Positions 33,341 through 43,739 of a stretch of 64,000 nt of DNA are shown in pieces (position 1 is the first letter of the stretch; the number at the start of each line of letters is the position of its first letter). This DNA is from Chrysopilus asiliformis. Lineage: Eukaryota > Arthropoda > Insecta > Diptera > Rhagionidae. The notes under the pieces are model-generated. The model was not told the origin of the DNA and searched no databases. It saw only the letters and a list, made by a program, of their open reading frames with translations. The stretch lies in NCBI GenBank assembly GCA_964034945.1, contig OZ035962.1, positions 35,119,943-35,183,942 of the forward strand, written 5' to 3'. The position numbers and the translations under genes are program-made.

Positions 33341-34416
33341 CAACCATTTTTATTAAACAGCAGCGTTAAACCATTTTTAATCATTTGACTGACTGATAAT
33401 AAATTTGTGCAAAGTCCGGGAACATACAACACATTATTTACATTTACAACATTTGTCTTTCCCGCACATTCAACATTTATCTTTAAATCACCGATAGATT
33501 CGACATTCATACTCGTATTGTCCGCAATTGTAACCTTTTTAATCACTGATTCTTTGATATTGGTTAAAAAATCACTTTTATGAGTCATATGAGATGATGC
33601 TCCTGAATCAATATACCAATCATTACTTTTAAATTCACTGGTCAAAAACACTGTGAAATTGTAATTGTTTTTACTACTCGTACCGGAAAATTTCTTTCTA
33701 CTATTTGCACTAAATTTGTCCTTACTTTTTGTGTTTAATGGACAATTTTTCGCGATATGACCTTCGGCATTACACTCGAAACACTTAAATCGTTTATTTG
33801 TGTTAAATTTCAAATTCCTCGACATCATTGCGTTATTATTCGAATTTGTTTGTTGAATTTCTTGTAATAACTTTGTTTTGATCTCATCTGTTGAAATTTT
33901 AATACCAGAATTTTCAATTGCCATTATCATCGGTTTGTAATCATCTCCTAAACCTGCTAATAATAAAGTGCCTACCCATTCATAATTTATTTCCATACCC
34001 GCAGCAGATCGAACCTTTTGAGCAGTTGAAATGATTTTGTTGACATAATCTTCAATAGATTTGCAATTTTCCAACTTGGTATTTATCAACAATATTAAAA
34101 GTCCTACTCTTCGAAGTAAGCCTGAATCTTCAAACGCTTGTTGTAATTTTTCCCATACTTCCTTTGCAGTTTGGGCTTCTTGAATATGGACAAAATTGTT
34201 CGCTTCAATGGATAAAATGATCTTCGATTTAGCCTTTACGTCGTCATTTTTTCTTTTGATTTTTTCAGCATTATCGGTAGTCTCCTCTAATGAGCCATCT
34301 ACTATTGACCATAAGGCTTCCATTTCCAGATATGCATGCATGGCAAACTTCCAAGTGTCGTAATTTTCGCGACCACGTAATTTTTCGATCGAATCAAAAA
34401 TACCTCCCGACGCCAT
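33295..34416 (-). pseudogene. Copia gag and protease start
   Basis: Starts at ATG 34414-34416. It has a copia gag domain (KLRGRENYDTWKFAM, AKEVWEKLQQAFE), a CCHC zinc knuckle (CFECNAEGHIAKNC) and the aspartic protease motif WYIDSGASSHMT. The frame ends after CDFLLVQ because of a frameshift. Confidence 0.93.
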
Positions 34417-34472
34417 ATTTAACTAGACCGTTAACTTTTAAATATAATCCACGATTATCAACAACTTACATA

Positions 34473-34491
34473 TGGTACTGGGCCCATAACC
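34473..34491 (-). promoter_or_regulatory. Primer binding site, initiator tRNA-Met half
   Basis: Directly next to the 5' LTR the minus strand reads GGTTATGGGCCCAGT. This is complementary to the anticodon stem-loop of initiator tRNA-Met (CTGGGCCCATAACC), as in Drosophila copia, where the primer is a 5' tRNA fragment cut in the anticodon stem. Confidence 0.9.
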
Positions 34492-34669
34492 TATTGAAAT
34501 TATTCGTGGAATGTTGATAATAAAACATACGATATTATCTGTACGGAAGTTTATTAAAGAATGACATTAAGGGAAAAAATTAATATAAAGACAAACCAAA
34601 AATAACTAGATTTCAATACAATATTAAATACAGTAAAATGAGAAGCAACTAACAAATAATATTTTAACA
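34492..34669 (-). repeat. Copia 5' LTR
   Basis: 178 bp, one mismatch to the 3' LTR. No TATA box can be fixed with certainty. Confidence 0.93.
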
Positions 34670-34674
34670 GTTTT

Positions 34675-37046
34675 ACGATAGTGTAATTTAATGCAAAAAT
34701 TTACGGTGTAACCTCGGGTTTTAAACATTTTAATTTATGAACTACCTTTGAGCCCAAAAAAATGTCTTAGTTCGTAAACAATGTTCGGTTTATGAAAAAA
34801 GCGGTTGTTGGACAGGAGTGTGACAATAACAATAGATTTTGAACAGGTTTCAATTACAGTCGAGTGGTGTTAAAAAAACATGTTCGAGATAGAAAAAAGC
34901 CACCAATAAAACTGTTGTGTGATGGTGTTATAGAAGCGGGCTTTACTTTTTTTCAATACCTTCTACTTGGATTTTTTTTTTTACTTTATATGTTTTCCCA
35001 TATATTATGACCATGTATTGAGTTATTAACTTCGACCAAGATTTTTTGCATTTAAGATATTTACCACAAAAAATTGGAAAATCAGTCATCCGAATAAAAA
35101 AAAATTTCCATCTCCAATTGGAATTCAAAGTATGGATCTTTTTGATCTTTAGAGCCTTTTCGATACGAAGCAGTGTTTTATTAGAAACGACCTAAAAATC
35201 GTTTTATTTGTATGGATGTTAGAAAAAATACTCCGATTTTGCCCATTCACGAACTCGTTATTACGATCACCAGATTTCTAGCTCAAACTATTCAAAAGTT
35301 ATCGTGATCACAACTGGAAGGACAAGCGTAAATCCACTTCTTTTGTCAGAATAACTTCCAATCAAGTCATGTAAAATTTGCATAAAATATCATTCTTAGC
35401 ATTTTTCTAAATGTTTAACATCTGTTTATGCCTTTAATATATAATTACACATCAACACTTTAACATTTTCTTTGATCTCTATTATTTTTGTCCTCACAAT
35501 ACCTTTTAACCGCGCCTGTAATTAAAAATAATGACCGTCCGTTTATTGGAGTTATTCGGCTTCCACTAATAAGGGGGAGCAACGGTGTTAATATTGTTGT
35601 TGGTGTTTTATACCAACAACATTGAATTTACGATTCGAACCAATCGTATTGTGTTTGGTGATAGGGCCTCAGTTTTTCTTCGCTCCCGGCGTGACTCCAG
35701 AACTAAAAACGAAATACACTATATAAAACTAGAGTGTGGCTCATTTCCGTTGAAATTTTGAAAAAAATTGTCCGTTGAGATTTTTTGATTTGAACGAAAA
35801 ATATTTTAATCGATTAATTTAAGTACAGTTTTTATGGATCAAGGGCTTAAAAATTGAAATAGAAGACTAGTTATTATACAGAGGTTCAAAATTTTTCCTC
35901 TCTAAAACATTAGGTACCGATTATGGAGATTTTACATTTGGCTTATGCCGAACGAATTTTCACTCACTAGCTATTGTTTACGTTAATTAAATAGTGATTA
36001 TGTTATTTTAATAGTTTGCTTAAATATTTGTGAGATTTTAAAAAATCGAAAAGGCCGTGCCAAGAAGGATAGTTGCTCAGTTTTGAGTACGAATGGTTGC
36101 CCGTTTTGGGCACGGATAGTTGCTTTAGTTTTGGGTACGGATAGTTGCCCCAGTTTTGGGTACGGATAGTTGCCCCAGTTTTGGGTACGGATAGATGTCC
36201 ATAGAGGATAGACGCCCCATTTGACCTTAATTTCAATATGGACGGATGTCATAGAAATTGCAGTAGAAGAATTAAGTTCACACTATAATATAACATTTTA
36301 CTGACCGCCACATGCAGTTTGGACAGAAAAAATCGCGAAAGATGCTGTGAACGAAGTAGAATGTAAGACAATGGAGTCAAGAAGTAGCTCAAGTATTCGT
36401 TCGTCTATTTTCCACATAGCTAATTTTGCTGTGTTGTGTTTATTGTAATATTCTTGAATTGTGTATCGATATTTTTACTCAAGATTAGTATAACAATGAA
36501 GTGTCAATGCCATGCTTCGCATCGAATCCAAAGTATCGATACCTACTCGGATCGAATCACGTACAAGTGCCGTATTTTTGAAACAATACCTTGAAAAAAT
36601 TTCACATGCCACACAACCCACTGCGAACTAGAGAGCTCGTAGTTCTGATAATGGCCATGTTGACATTTAAAAATTGTAGTAAAATTGAAACAAATAAAAA
36701 AATGTGAAAAGCTCATTGTTTGTCATAAATTTTTGGCCAAGATAATTGCAATCATTTAATATACCTAAATATTTCGATATTTAAAAAAAATTGAAAAATC
36801 GTTTTTTAATAATCTGAAATATGTTTACAGACGGTTAAAATCGAAGGTAAAGTCCGTCGAATTCAATGTTTTAATCCTTGATCCTGCAATTAGCGACTCT
36901 CTGGATTACATGCTTTCTACGAGCTCGATTTAAATAGCGGAATTAAATGTTCAAAATTTGTATGTATTTCGAAATGAAAATAAGCAAAGCCCGCAAATTG
37001 GCAAAGACAGCGATTTTAGTGTCAGTGAAATTGCATTATTATTAAT
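34675..37046. other. Intergenic DNA
   Basis: No gene seen. A diverged DINE-1-like fragment is at about 35140-35340, a small hairpin (AATATTGTTGTTGGT / ACCAACAACATT) at 35590-35624, and a minisatellite at 36067-36200. Confidence 0.45.
36067..36200. repeat. 25-bp minisatellite, about 5 units
   Basis: Units of the type GGATAGTTGCCCCAGTTTTG followed by GGTAC repeat every 24-25 bp (starts near 36067, 36091, 36114, 36139, 36164, 36189). The minus-strand open frames over it reflect the repeat. Confidence 0.9.
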
Positions 37047-37580
37047 AAACATAACAAAAGCTATAATTGCCAATTTGGCAATTATTGAAAACCCGTATGG
37101 TGATTTAAGTAAACGGCGAACAGTTATATCAAAAGTCCACTTTCAAGTCAAACTTTTCAACAAGATTTTTTAAAATTTATTCCAATCGGATTTTGATGTA
37201 TGGGAGTTTTATGTAGAATCATATCCTAAATAACTTTTGTTCTTGCACTTTTTTGATAAGATGCACCGTTTTTGAGATATTTGCAAAAAAACGTTTTCGT
37301 TCATATGGGGGGTTCCCCCCCTAATGGCACATTTTTGCTCATTAACGAACTTAGCCTTGCATTTTACAAAAAACGAATCTACTTAAAATTTCAAGTCTCT
37401 AGCTCAATCTCTGCGCCCGCAATCCGCGCCACAGACTGACGGACATGAAAAATTCAATTTTTTTTATCATTCTAAACACACTGGTGTAATTCATTTTTGT
37501 GTGTGGTGGCGGGATCTCTTCGTTACAAACGGTAAGGCAAATCTTAATATACCCTTTGGTTTCACCATACAGGTATAAAA
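37047..37580 (-). repeat. DINE-1-like repeat, complete copy
   Basis: Stem-loop ATTGCCAATTTGGCAAT near the left end, a microsatellite reduced to a single GACGGAC, and subterminal CACCATACAGGTATAAA at the right. Confidence 0.8.
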
Positions 37581-38162
37581 AGTACTAATTTTTCGATATC
37601 AGTCAAAAGTATCTATACCTGCTTGACAAAAGTAACGAATACTCATTTGAATCTACTCATTGAATCTACTCACCTACTCATTTGAATCGAATCATCCCGA
37701 CCTATTGGACTATGCAGTAGGGCTCAGTGGAAATGTATTGAGATTTTTCTGATGTGCCCGTAAAAATTATATGCAATTTAGTTTCATTTTAGCTGTGTAA
37801 AATATTTCAAAATAGTGCCACCAGCGTAAAAAAATAAGTCTCGATACGTTTTCACTCCACCCTTCTTGTACAATTTTTAGTTGGCTTCTTGTTACGAGTG
37901 ATGGTATGATTCGACTGAGAATTTCCACGGATTTATCATAGCCTTAATGGGCTCAAAAATCTGTGGATAAACCAGTGTATAGCGGTTTTATGTAAATAGT
38001 ATTCAAAAATTTTCTTTTTAAATTTTCTCAAAAGTTTCGAAATATTGTACGCGTACGTTATGATACACGATCAAAAATCTGGAAATATCGCTGCGATAAA
38101 TCAAATACAATAGATACTGTATTGCGTTGTCAGTGTTTCGATATATCATCATACTAATATAT

Positions 38163-38721
38163 AAACATAACAAAAGCTATAATTGCCAATCTGGCAATCA
38201 TTGGAGACCCGTATGGTGATATTCGTATCAAAATTCGAAAAGTTGTACCAAAATTCCACTTTAAAGTCTAACTTTCCAATAAGATTTTTTAAAATTTATT
38301 CCAATCGGATTTTGATATATGGGAGTTTTATGTAGAATCATATCCTAAATAACTTTTGTTCTTGGACTTTTTTGATAAGATGCACCGTTTTTGAGATATT
38401 CGCAAAAAACGTTTTCGTTCGTATGGGGGGTACCCCCCCTAATGGTCCATTTTTGCCCATTAACGAACTTAGCCTCACATTTTACGAAAAACGAATCTGC
38501 GCAAAATTTCAAGTCTCTAGCTCAATCCGTGCGCCCGCAATCCGCGCCACAGACGGACAGACAGACAGACAGACGGACGGACGGACATGCTAAATTCAAC
38601 TTTTTTCATCATTCTAAACACACTGGTGTAATTCATTTTTGTGTGCGATGACGAGATCTTGGCGTTACAAACGGTAAGGCAAAGTTAATATACCCTTTGG
38701 TTTCACCATACGGGTATAAAA
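38163..38721 (-). repeat. DINE-1-like repeat, complete copy
   Basis: From AAACATAACAAAAGC through the stem-loop, core and a GACAGACAGACGGAC tract to CACCATACGGGTATAAA, directly abutting repeat B. Confidence 0.8.
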
Positions 38722-38990
38722 ATGAGTTGGTGTCTGTCTGTCTGTGTCTGTTCCTCTTTCACGCAAAAACGGCTGAACCGATTGACTTGAAATTTGGCAT
38801 GAGTGGCTGTGGTAGTTCTGGTTCCAACATAGGCATACGGAAAAGTAGCGCGAGGGATGGGGGGAGTAAAGTGATTTCGAAACTTAGCTCTTCCTCTATG
38901 TTACCCTTTCGCGGGGAAACTACCGAGCCGATTGGCCTGAAGTTTAGCTCCAACATCAACAAAAAAAAATTAAAAAATTGAAAAAAACTT
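38722..38990 (-). repeat. Repeat B fragment, abutting DINE-1-like copy
   Basis: Inverted relative to 17611 and 46480: GAGTTGGTGTCTGTCTGTCT, then CTGAACCGATTGACTTGAAA and GGTTCCAACATAGGCATACG. Its 5' half is missing. Confidence 0.7.
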
Positions 38991-40495
38991 AACCCCGCAA
39001 GCTAGTGGTTCATAATTTTGAAACGTATCCAGACCGTATATCGAGATATGAATGTAAGTTTTCTCAGAAAAATTAAATAAAAAGTAATATTTATATTATA
39101 AGTTTTATTAATGTAATATTTATTTCCCTTATAAATAAGCACATTAAGGCAAAATTGTATATCCTTGTTTTTCGAAATTATTAATAGTAATATATTTTAA
39201 AAATATTTCTCGTTTTTTCAATATATTTTTAATTAAAATTTTATCATTTCTAGTCTTCTACAACACAAACACGCATATTGTAAATCAAACTTCGTATTTC
39301 GCTCCATTAGAACAAATTTATACTGATGAAAAAAGCAAGTAATATACGAAATAAAGTTTTTTGCTACACAATTCCATATTTCATTCAAAAATCACTTTTT
39401 GTTCAAATTTTTACATTTATTTTATATTTTGTAAGTTATTTGATGTAGAATTTCTATTGGGATTAACTCTTACAATTTATTTTTTAAATATTTTTGGACA
39501 GATAACTTTAATTACGTTACATTTTTTAATATGTTTTATTTATTAAAGATTGAAAAAGTTTAATAAAACTGTAAAGAAAAGATAAATTTGTTTTCATTTT
39601 TTTCTGTGAAACAAATCTGTAAACTTAAATAGATAAAAATACCAACAAAATCAACCGAGTAATTTTACACAAAATTGTATCAAATACAATAAGTTAAATT
39701 CGCTTATTGATAAAACTAATCGAAGTTATAAATATTCTTTAAAAATTAAACAACTTTTTTTTCAATTTTTTAAAAAAATAATTCATATTTTTATTGACTA
39801 TCGTCTACAATCAACGCGCGCATTTTATTTATATTTGCTTTTTGTTTTGAATCAAGTAATAATTACTTTTTGTTATGTGCTTTTTGATTTTTTAAGGTTA
39901 TATCTAATTTTTGTTAAATGTGTATAATATACGCTTAAGATAATAGATGAAATAGTAACTAATTATAGTCTCCTCTAATTTATATCCATTTATAGTTTAA
40001 ACATGTGAAAGTTTTTGTTATTATTATATTTCAGCCATTTTAGTTTGGAACGATGACTGCCAATTGTTCAGTCAAACATTTTGTCAAATCAATTTCGTGG
40101 ACATTTTATAATAAAAACAAAAAGTAAGATTTTTTTATATTTTAAATCCATTCATAATTATAACAAGTTATTGTTAATTTAATTTGATAATGACGTTGTC
40201 ATAATTGTTTGTAAATTCAGCTAACCAATCATGTTATTCACCAATGTATTGAACTACAAATTAAAAAAAAGTGCATATTCTGTAGTCACTTAAACAGTGG
40301 CAATTTAACTAACTGAACTGATTTCCTAAATTCAATAAAAAATATTAACAAAATTATTTTTTCAACAATGATTGTTTTTTTTTTTTTTGATTAGCAGTTG
40401 TTCAAAGCAAATGAAACCTTTGAAGAACAATTCAAAAGATTTCTTACACATTCTTCAAAGAAAGTCAGTCAATGTGTTCAATCGATTTTGATTTC
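38991..40495. other. Very AT-rich intergenic DNA
   Basis: Long A/T runs and no recognised gene or bounded repeat. Confidence 0.45.
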
Positions 40496-40591
40496 CTTAT
40501 TACACAATCGCACCTCGATAGCTTCGACTTACTCCATAACTCGATTTTCTTCTGTCTTTTTCCGGTTCGAGCTATTGAGGGTCGACTGTAT
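40496..40591. mobile_element. pogo-like MITE remnant
   Basis: CACCTCGATAGCTTCGAC at the left and GAGCTATTGAGGGTCGACTG at the right form imperfect inverted ends like pogo/Tigger termini. Confidence 0.45.
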
Positions 40592-40607
40592 ATTCGAATT
40601 AATTTTC

Positions 40608-40667
40608 TTTTTCAATAATTCTTCGCTTAAAACGAAGAGAATTAATTTTCTTTTTCAATAATTCTTC
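40608..40667. repeat. Tandem duplication
   Basis: AATTAATTTTCTTTTTCAAT plus AATTCTTCG is repeated twice in tandem, followed by a partial third copy. Confidence 0.6.
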
Positions 40668-41715
40668 GATTTTTTTAAATAATTTTTCGCTTAAGTAATC
40701 TTTTTAAAATATTTCTTCGCTTTCAGCTTATACTTGTATGTAAAAAAATTTATGTCAATGGAGTCGCAAGTGGCGGTTTGAAGGAGCATACCGTGGAACC
40801 TTGATTCGTGAACTTAATCTTTCCCTGAAGCGCGTTTACAACTTGAGGGATTCTCAAACCGAGATTTGATAAGTCAATCAGAATCAGGGTATTAGACATA
40901 CAAAAAATATAACCTGAGACTTTTTGAGAAACTTTAAATATCATTCAAGACCTCAATTTTACTTGATATTTATTACGCATTTTCTTTTGTTGTACATAAT
41001 TGGCCGTTTTTAAGTGCGTTTTGCAATTGAAACTATCTTGGATTTTGAGTAAAATGTTGATCCGTAAATATATTGACTAAGTTTTTTTTTAAATTTGCCT
41101 GAATATGCCTGGTCAATTTTTTCAAGACCTCTAAATGACAAGCGGATAAACGAAAACTCAAATTCTAGCTCTATGAAAAGAAAACGGGAAAAGAATCAAA
41201 AAGAATGATTCTTTTTTATTCGCGAGTCGAAAAGTAAATGTTCAAGAGGTTTCGATTCAACCGCGAACAAATTAAACAACTAATAATAAAAATCGATTTC
41301 AATTCTTTGGTCAAAGAATTGAGAGACAAAATTCTGTGTAAAAAAATTATTCGTGAATTTATTTTGTTTTTGATTCGAATTTTTCCGCACCCTGATTCTA
41401 CTACAAACAATATACAGATAACTAACGGTAGAAGAAAATCTTGTTAAATAAAATCAAACCTAGAGAGCTTTCAGAAATCTAAAAACGTTTGCCTCAGTGA
41501 GATCGTTTGCTGCACTTTAGTTCAATTTTCCTGCCCAGAGAGCATTAGAAGCTTTTGCGAAAGAGCAAAAAGGAAGAGAATAGTTTTTTATGTTTTACTT
41601 TTGTGAACCACTGCTTTTTATTCAAGAATCATATGCTCATGTGTGTAAATCGCTCAAAAGCTTTATTCCACATCGCTCAGCCATTAGCAATTGTTTTATG
41701 GGCTTCTTAACGAGA
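40668..41715. other. Intergenic DNA
   Basis: No exon recognised. An imperfect local symmetry is centred near 41310 (TTTGGTCAAAGAATTG). Nothing else is supported. Confidence 0.35.
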
Positions 41716-41718
41716 TGC

Positions 41719-42148
41719 AACACTGCCATCAGCTATTGATAACGATCTGATTCCAATATCACTGTTGCCTGACTGCGCCTATTGAAATTAATTAGTATGC
41801 CACAATGATGGTCGATATGAAAAATTGAGGTTAGGGTGGATTAAAAATTGAGGATATAAAAAATGGAAAATTCAAAAATGCGTACAAAACTACTTTCAAG
41901 AATAAATTTTGTAGCTGAAATAAAAAATTGAAAACTAATATCGTATCTAACGGATTTTTTTGCACTATAATGGCAATACTATAAACTGGTTCAAACGCGA
42001 TTGTTAGGGCAACTTTATGAGTTGTATATTACGACTTCTGTATCGTCGTCAGTATCGCGCCAGCTTCAATTAATCATCTCAGATAAAATTAATCCCAGCA
42101 GTGATATCGGAATCAAATAGTTATCAGTAGCTGATGGCAGTGTGGCAT
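41719..42148. mobile_element. TIR element (ACTGCCATCAGC)
   Basis: Left arm CAACACTGCCATCAGCTATT; right arm inward CCACACTGCCATCAGCTACT. The arms stay similar for about 50 bp (GATTCC, ATATCACTG). No clear target duplication; non-coding. Confidence 0.6.
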
Positions 42149-42253
42149 TTTGTTTGGACTTTCGGTTATCTGTATATCGTTTGTACTTCTACGGTAAAAG
42201 TTGCGATTTATATAATTTTTTGAAGAATAAATCATTGGCAAACTTTAAGGATA

Positions 42254-42406
42254 ACCCGGCCCTTACACGCGTCTGTAGAGCTGACACAGTCTCGTGTAAA
42301 TGCACTGACTGCCAGTTCGCTAAATGTATTTTAATTCGTTGTCAGTAATTTGACATTTGAAGTCTGTGCTACTGACAGACTTTATAGTCGCGTGTAAGGG
42401 CCGGGT
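42254..42406. mobile_element. Small TIR element (ACCCGGCCC)
   Basis: Both ends read ACCCGGCCCTTACACGCG inward, flanked by TA (42252-42253, 42407-42408). 153 bp, non-coding. Confidence 0.8.
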
Positions 42407-42409
42407 TAA

Positions 42410-43376
42410 TTGCTAAAAAAAATGGTGACATAGGCATATATATTGTGCGGCAAAGTTCTTCAGCTCAAATTTATCTTTCAGAATTCTTTTACAGAATGTC
42501 AATAACAAAAACATTATTCTAAACACAGTATAATTATTACGACGACTACCTATGACCGGCTTTCTTAGATATCGAGACCACTGTCATTGGAGAAAAGTCT
42601 AATGCATCGTTTCCACGGCAAAAATTGGCAGAATTTTGGCTCCCTACGAATCATGTCTCCAAAATTATAAGTTTACCTAAAATTGGCCTCGATTGGAATT
42701 TTTTCACGATCTGTAATTTATATGTCGCGTGGATACAGCATTTGTCAAAAATTTTTGATATCTTGGGCGAAAATGCTCGGAAAAATATGTCTGCAAGTGT
42801 ATGAAAAAAAAATTTATGTCGAATGGAGACGAAGCTTAACGAATTTTATTTTAGGTCTGGATTAAACACAATTTTCGCATATTTGTGGCTTGTCATTGAA
42901 ATCACACTTGCAGATTGATTTCTTTCGAGTATTTTTATCCAAGACATTAAAGATGTCCTGAAAAATGCTGTCTACACGAGACATTTTTTTGGCACGACAT
43001 GAAAATAAGCGAATTTTAGGTCTAATCGAAACGAGGCCCTTTACAAAACTATTCAGGTATTTTTACTTGCGAAATATCTCTTCTCTCTGTATGTCCTTCA
43101 ACCCAAATTCACCTGATGATAGAAAAAAAAATCTTTCCGTAATCATTACTGAACTATAAAAAAGTGCAATGAAAACTATTGTCCCTATGGGATTTGAATA
43201 TTGTGGAAACAAAATAAGATTAATTTTGCATATTTAATGCGGCTCTTTAATTATAATATTGAAAATTTTAAATCTTCAGTAAAAAGGAAACATTAAAAAA
43301 ATACAAACGTTATGGTATTTACGTATTAATAGAAAAATATTATTGTTTATAGCATTATGTAAAATGTGTATTGGAT
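42410..43376. other. Region downstream of CCDC6 stop
   Basis: Presumably includes the 3' UTR of the minus-strand CCDC6 gene. No other gene recognised. Confidence 0.4.
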
Positions 43377-43739
43377 TTATTCTTTATAAACGGAGGTGTC
43401 CATTGGACTAGCTGGTTGAGCGAATGTATTATTAGGTGTGGTATTACCGCTATTGCCGATTGATATATTAAACGGTGATGTAGATGATGATGATAATATA
43501 TTACTGTTATTCATCATCAAACTCGAATTATTACTGGACGAATTATTTAAACTAATGTTTAAGGGATTACTAATTGCTGACGTTAAATTGGAATTATTGC
43601 TGGTGTTTATCCTTTCGTTTGTAGTATTAGGTAAAATACCTGTAACACAGCCACCTAAACTACCGCTGCCACTGGTATTAAGACCTAGTGATGTTGTTGG
43701 AATAGCCGGCTTAATAAAACGTTCGCTAGTGCGACGACC
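43377..43739 (-). CDS. Ccdc6: CCDC6 exon 5 (last)
   Basis: Acceptor TTTTTAG before 43739; stop TAA at 43377-43379. It encodes [19 protein letters not shown] and then a Ser/Asn-rich low-complexity tail ending [11 protein letters not shown]. Vertebrate CCDC6 has a proline-rich tail here instead. Confidence 0.85.
   Translation of the reverse strand, partial: GRRTSERFIKPAIPTTSLGLNTSGSGSLGGCVTGILPNTTNERINTSNNSNLTSAISNPLNISLNNSSSNNSSLMMNNSNILSSSSTSPFNISIGNSGNTTPNNTFAQPASPMDTSVYKE

Larger units (their letters stand above)
30425..34674 (-). mobile_element. Copia-type LTR retrotransposon (defective) with 5-bp TSD
   Basis: The minus-strand element is bounded by 178-bp LTRs (30430-30607 and 34492-34669) and the target duplication GTTTT (30425-30429, 34670-34674). 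Order gag, integrase, reverse transcriptase, RNase H is that of Ty1/copia. A purine-rich tract (AGTGGAGG) lies next to the 3' LTR and an initiator-Met tRNA-half primer site next to the 5' LTR. Lesions: a frameshift near 33340, a MITE at 32794-33064, a deletion and frameshift after the integrase GLAEK motif near 32480, and a frameshift near 31265. Total length is about 4.2 kb including the MITE, short for the family. Confidence 0.95.

Noticed and set aside
35600..35665. tRNA-like sequence (GATTCGAACCAATCG)
   Set aside because: No acceptor, D or anticodon arms could be paired around it.
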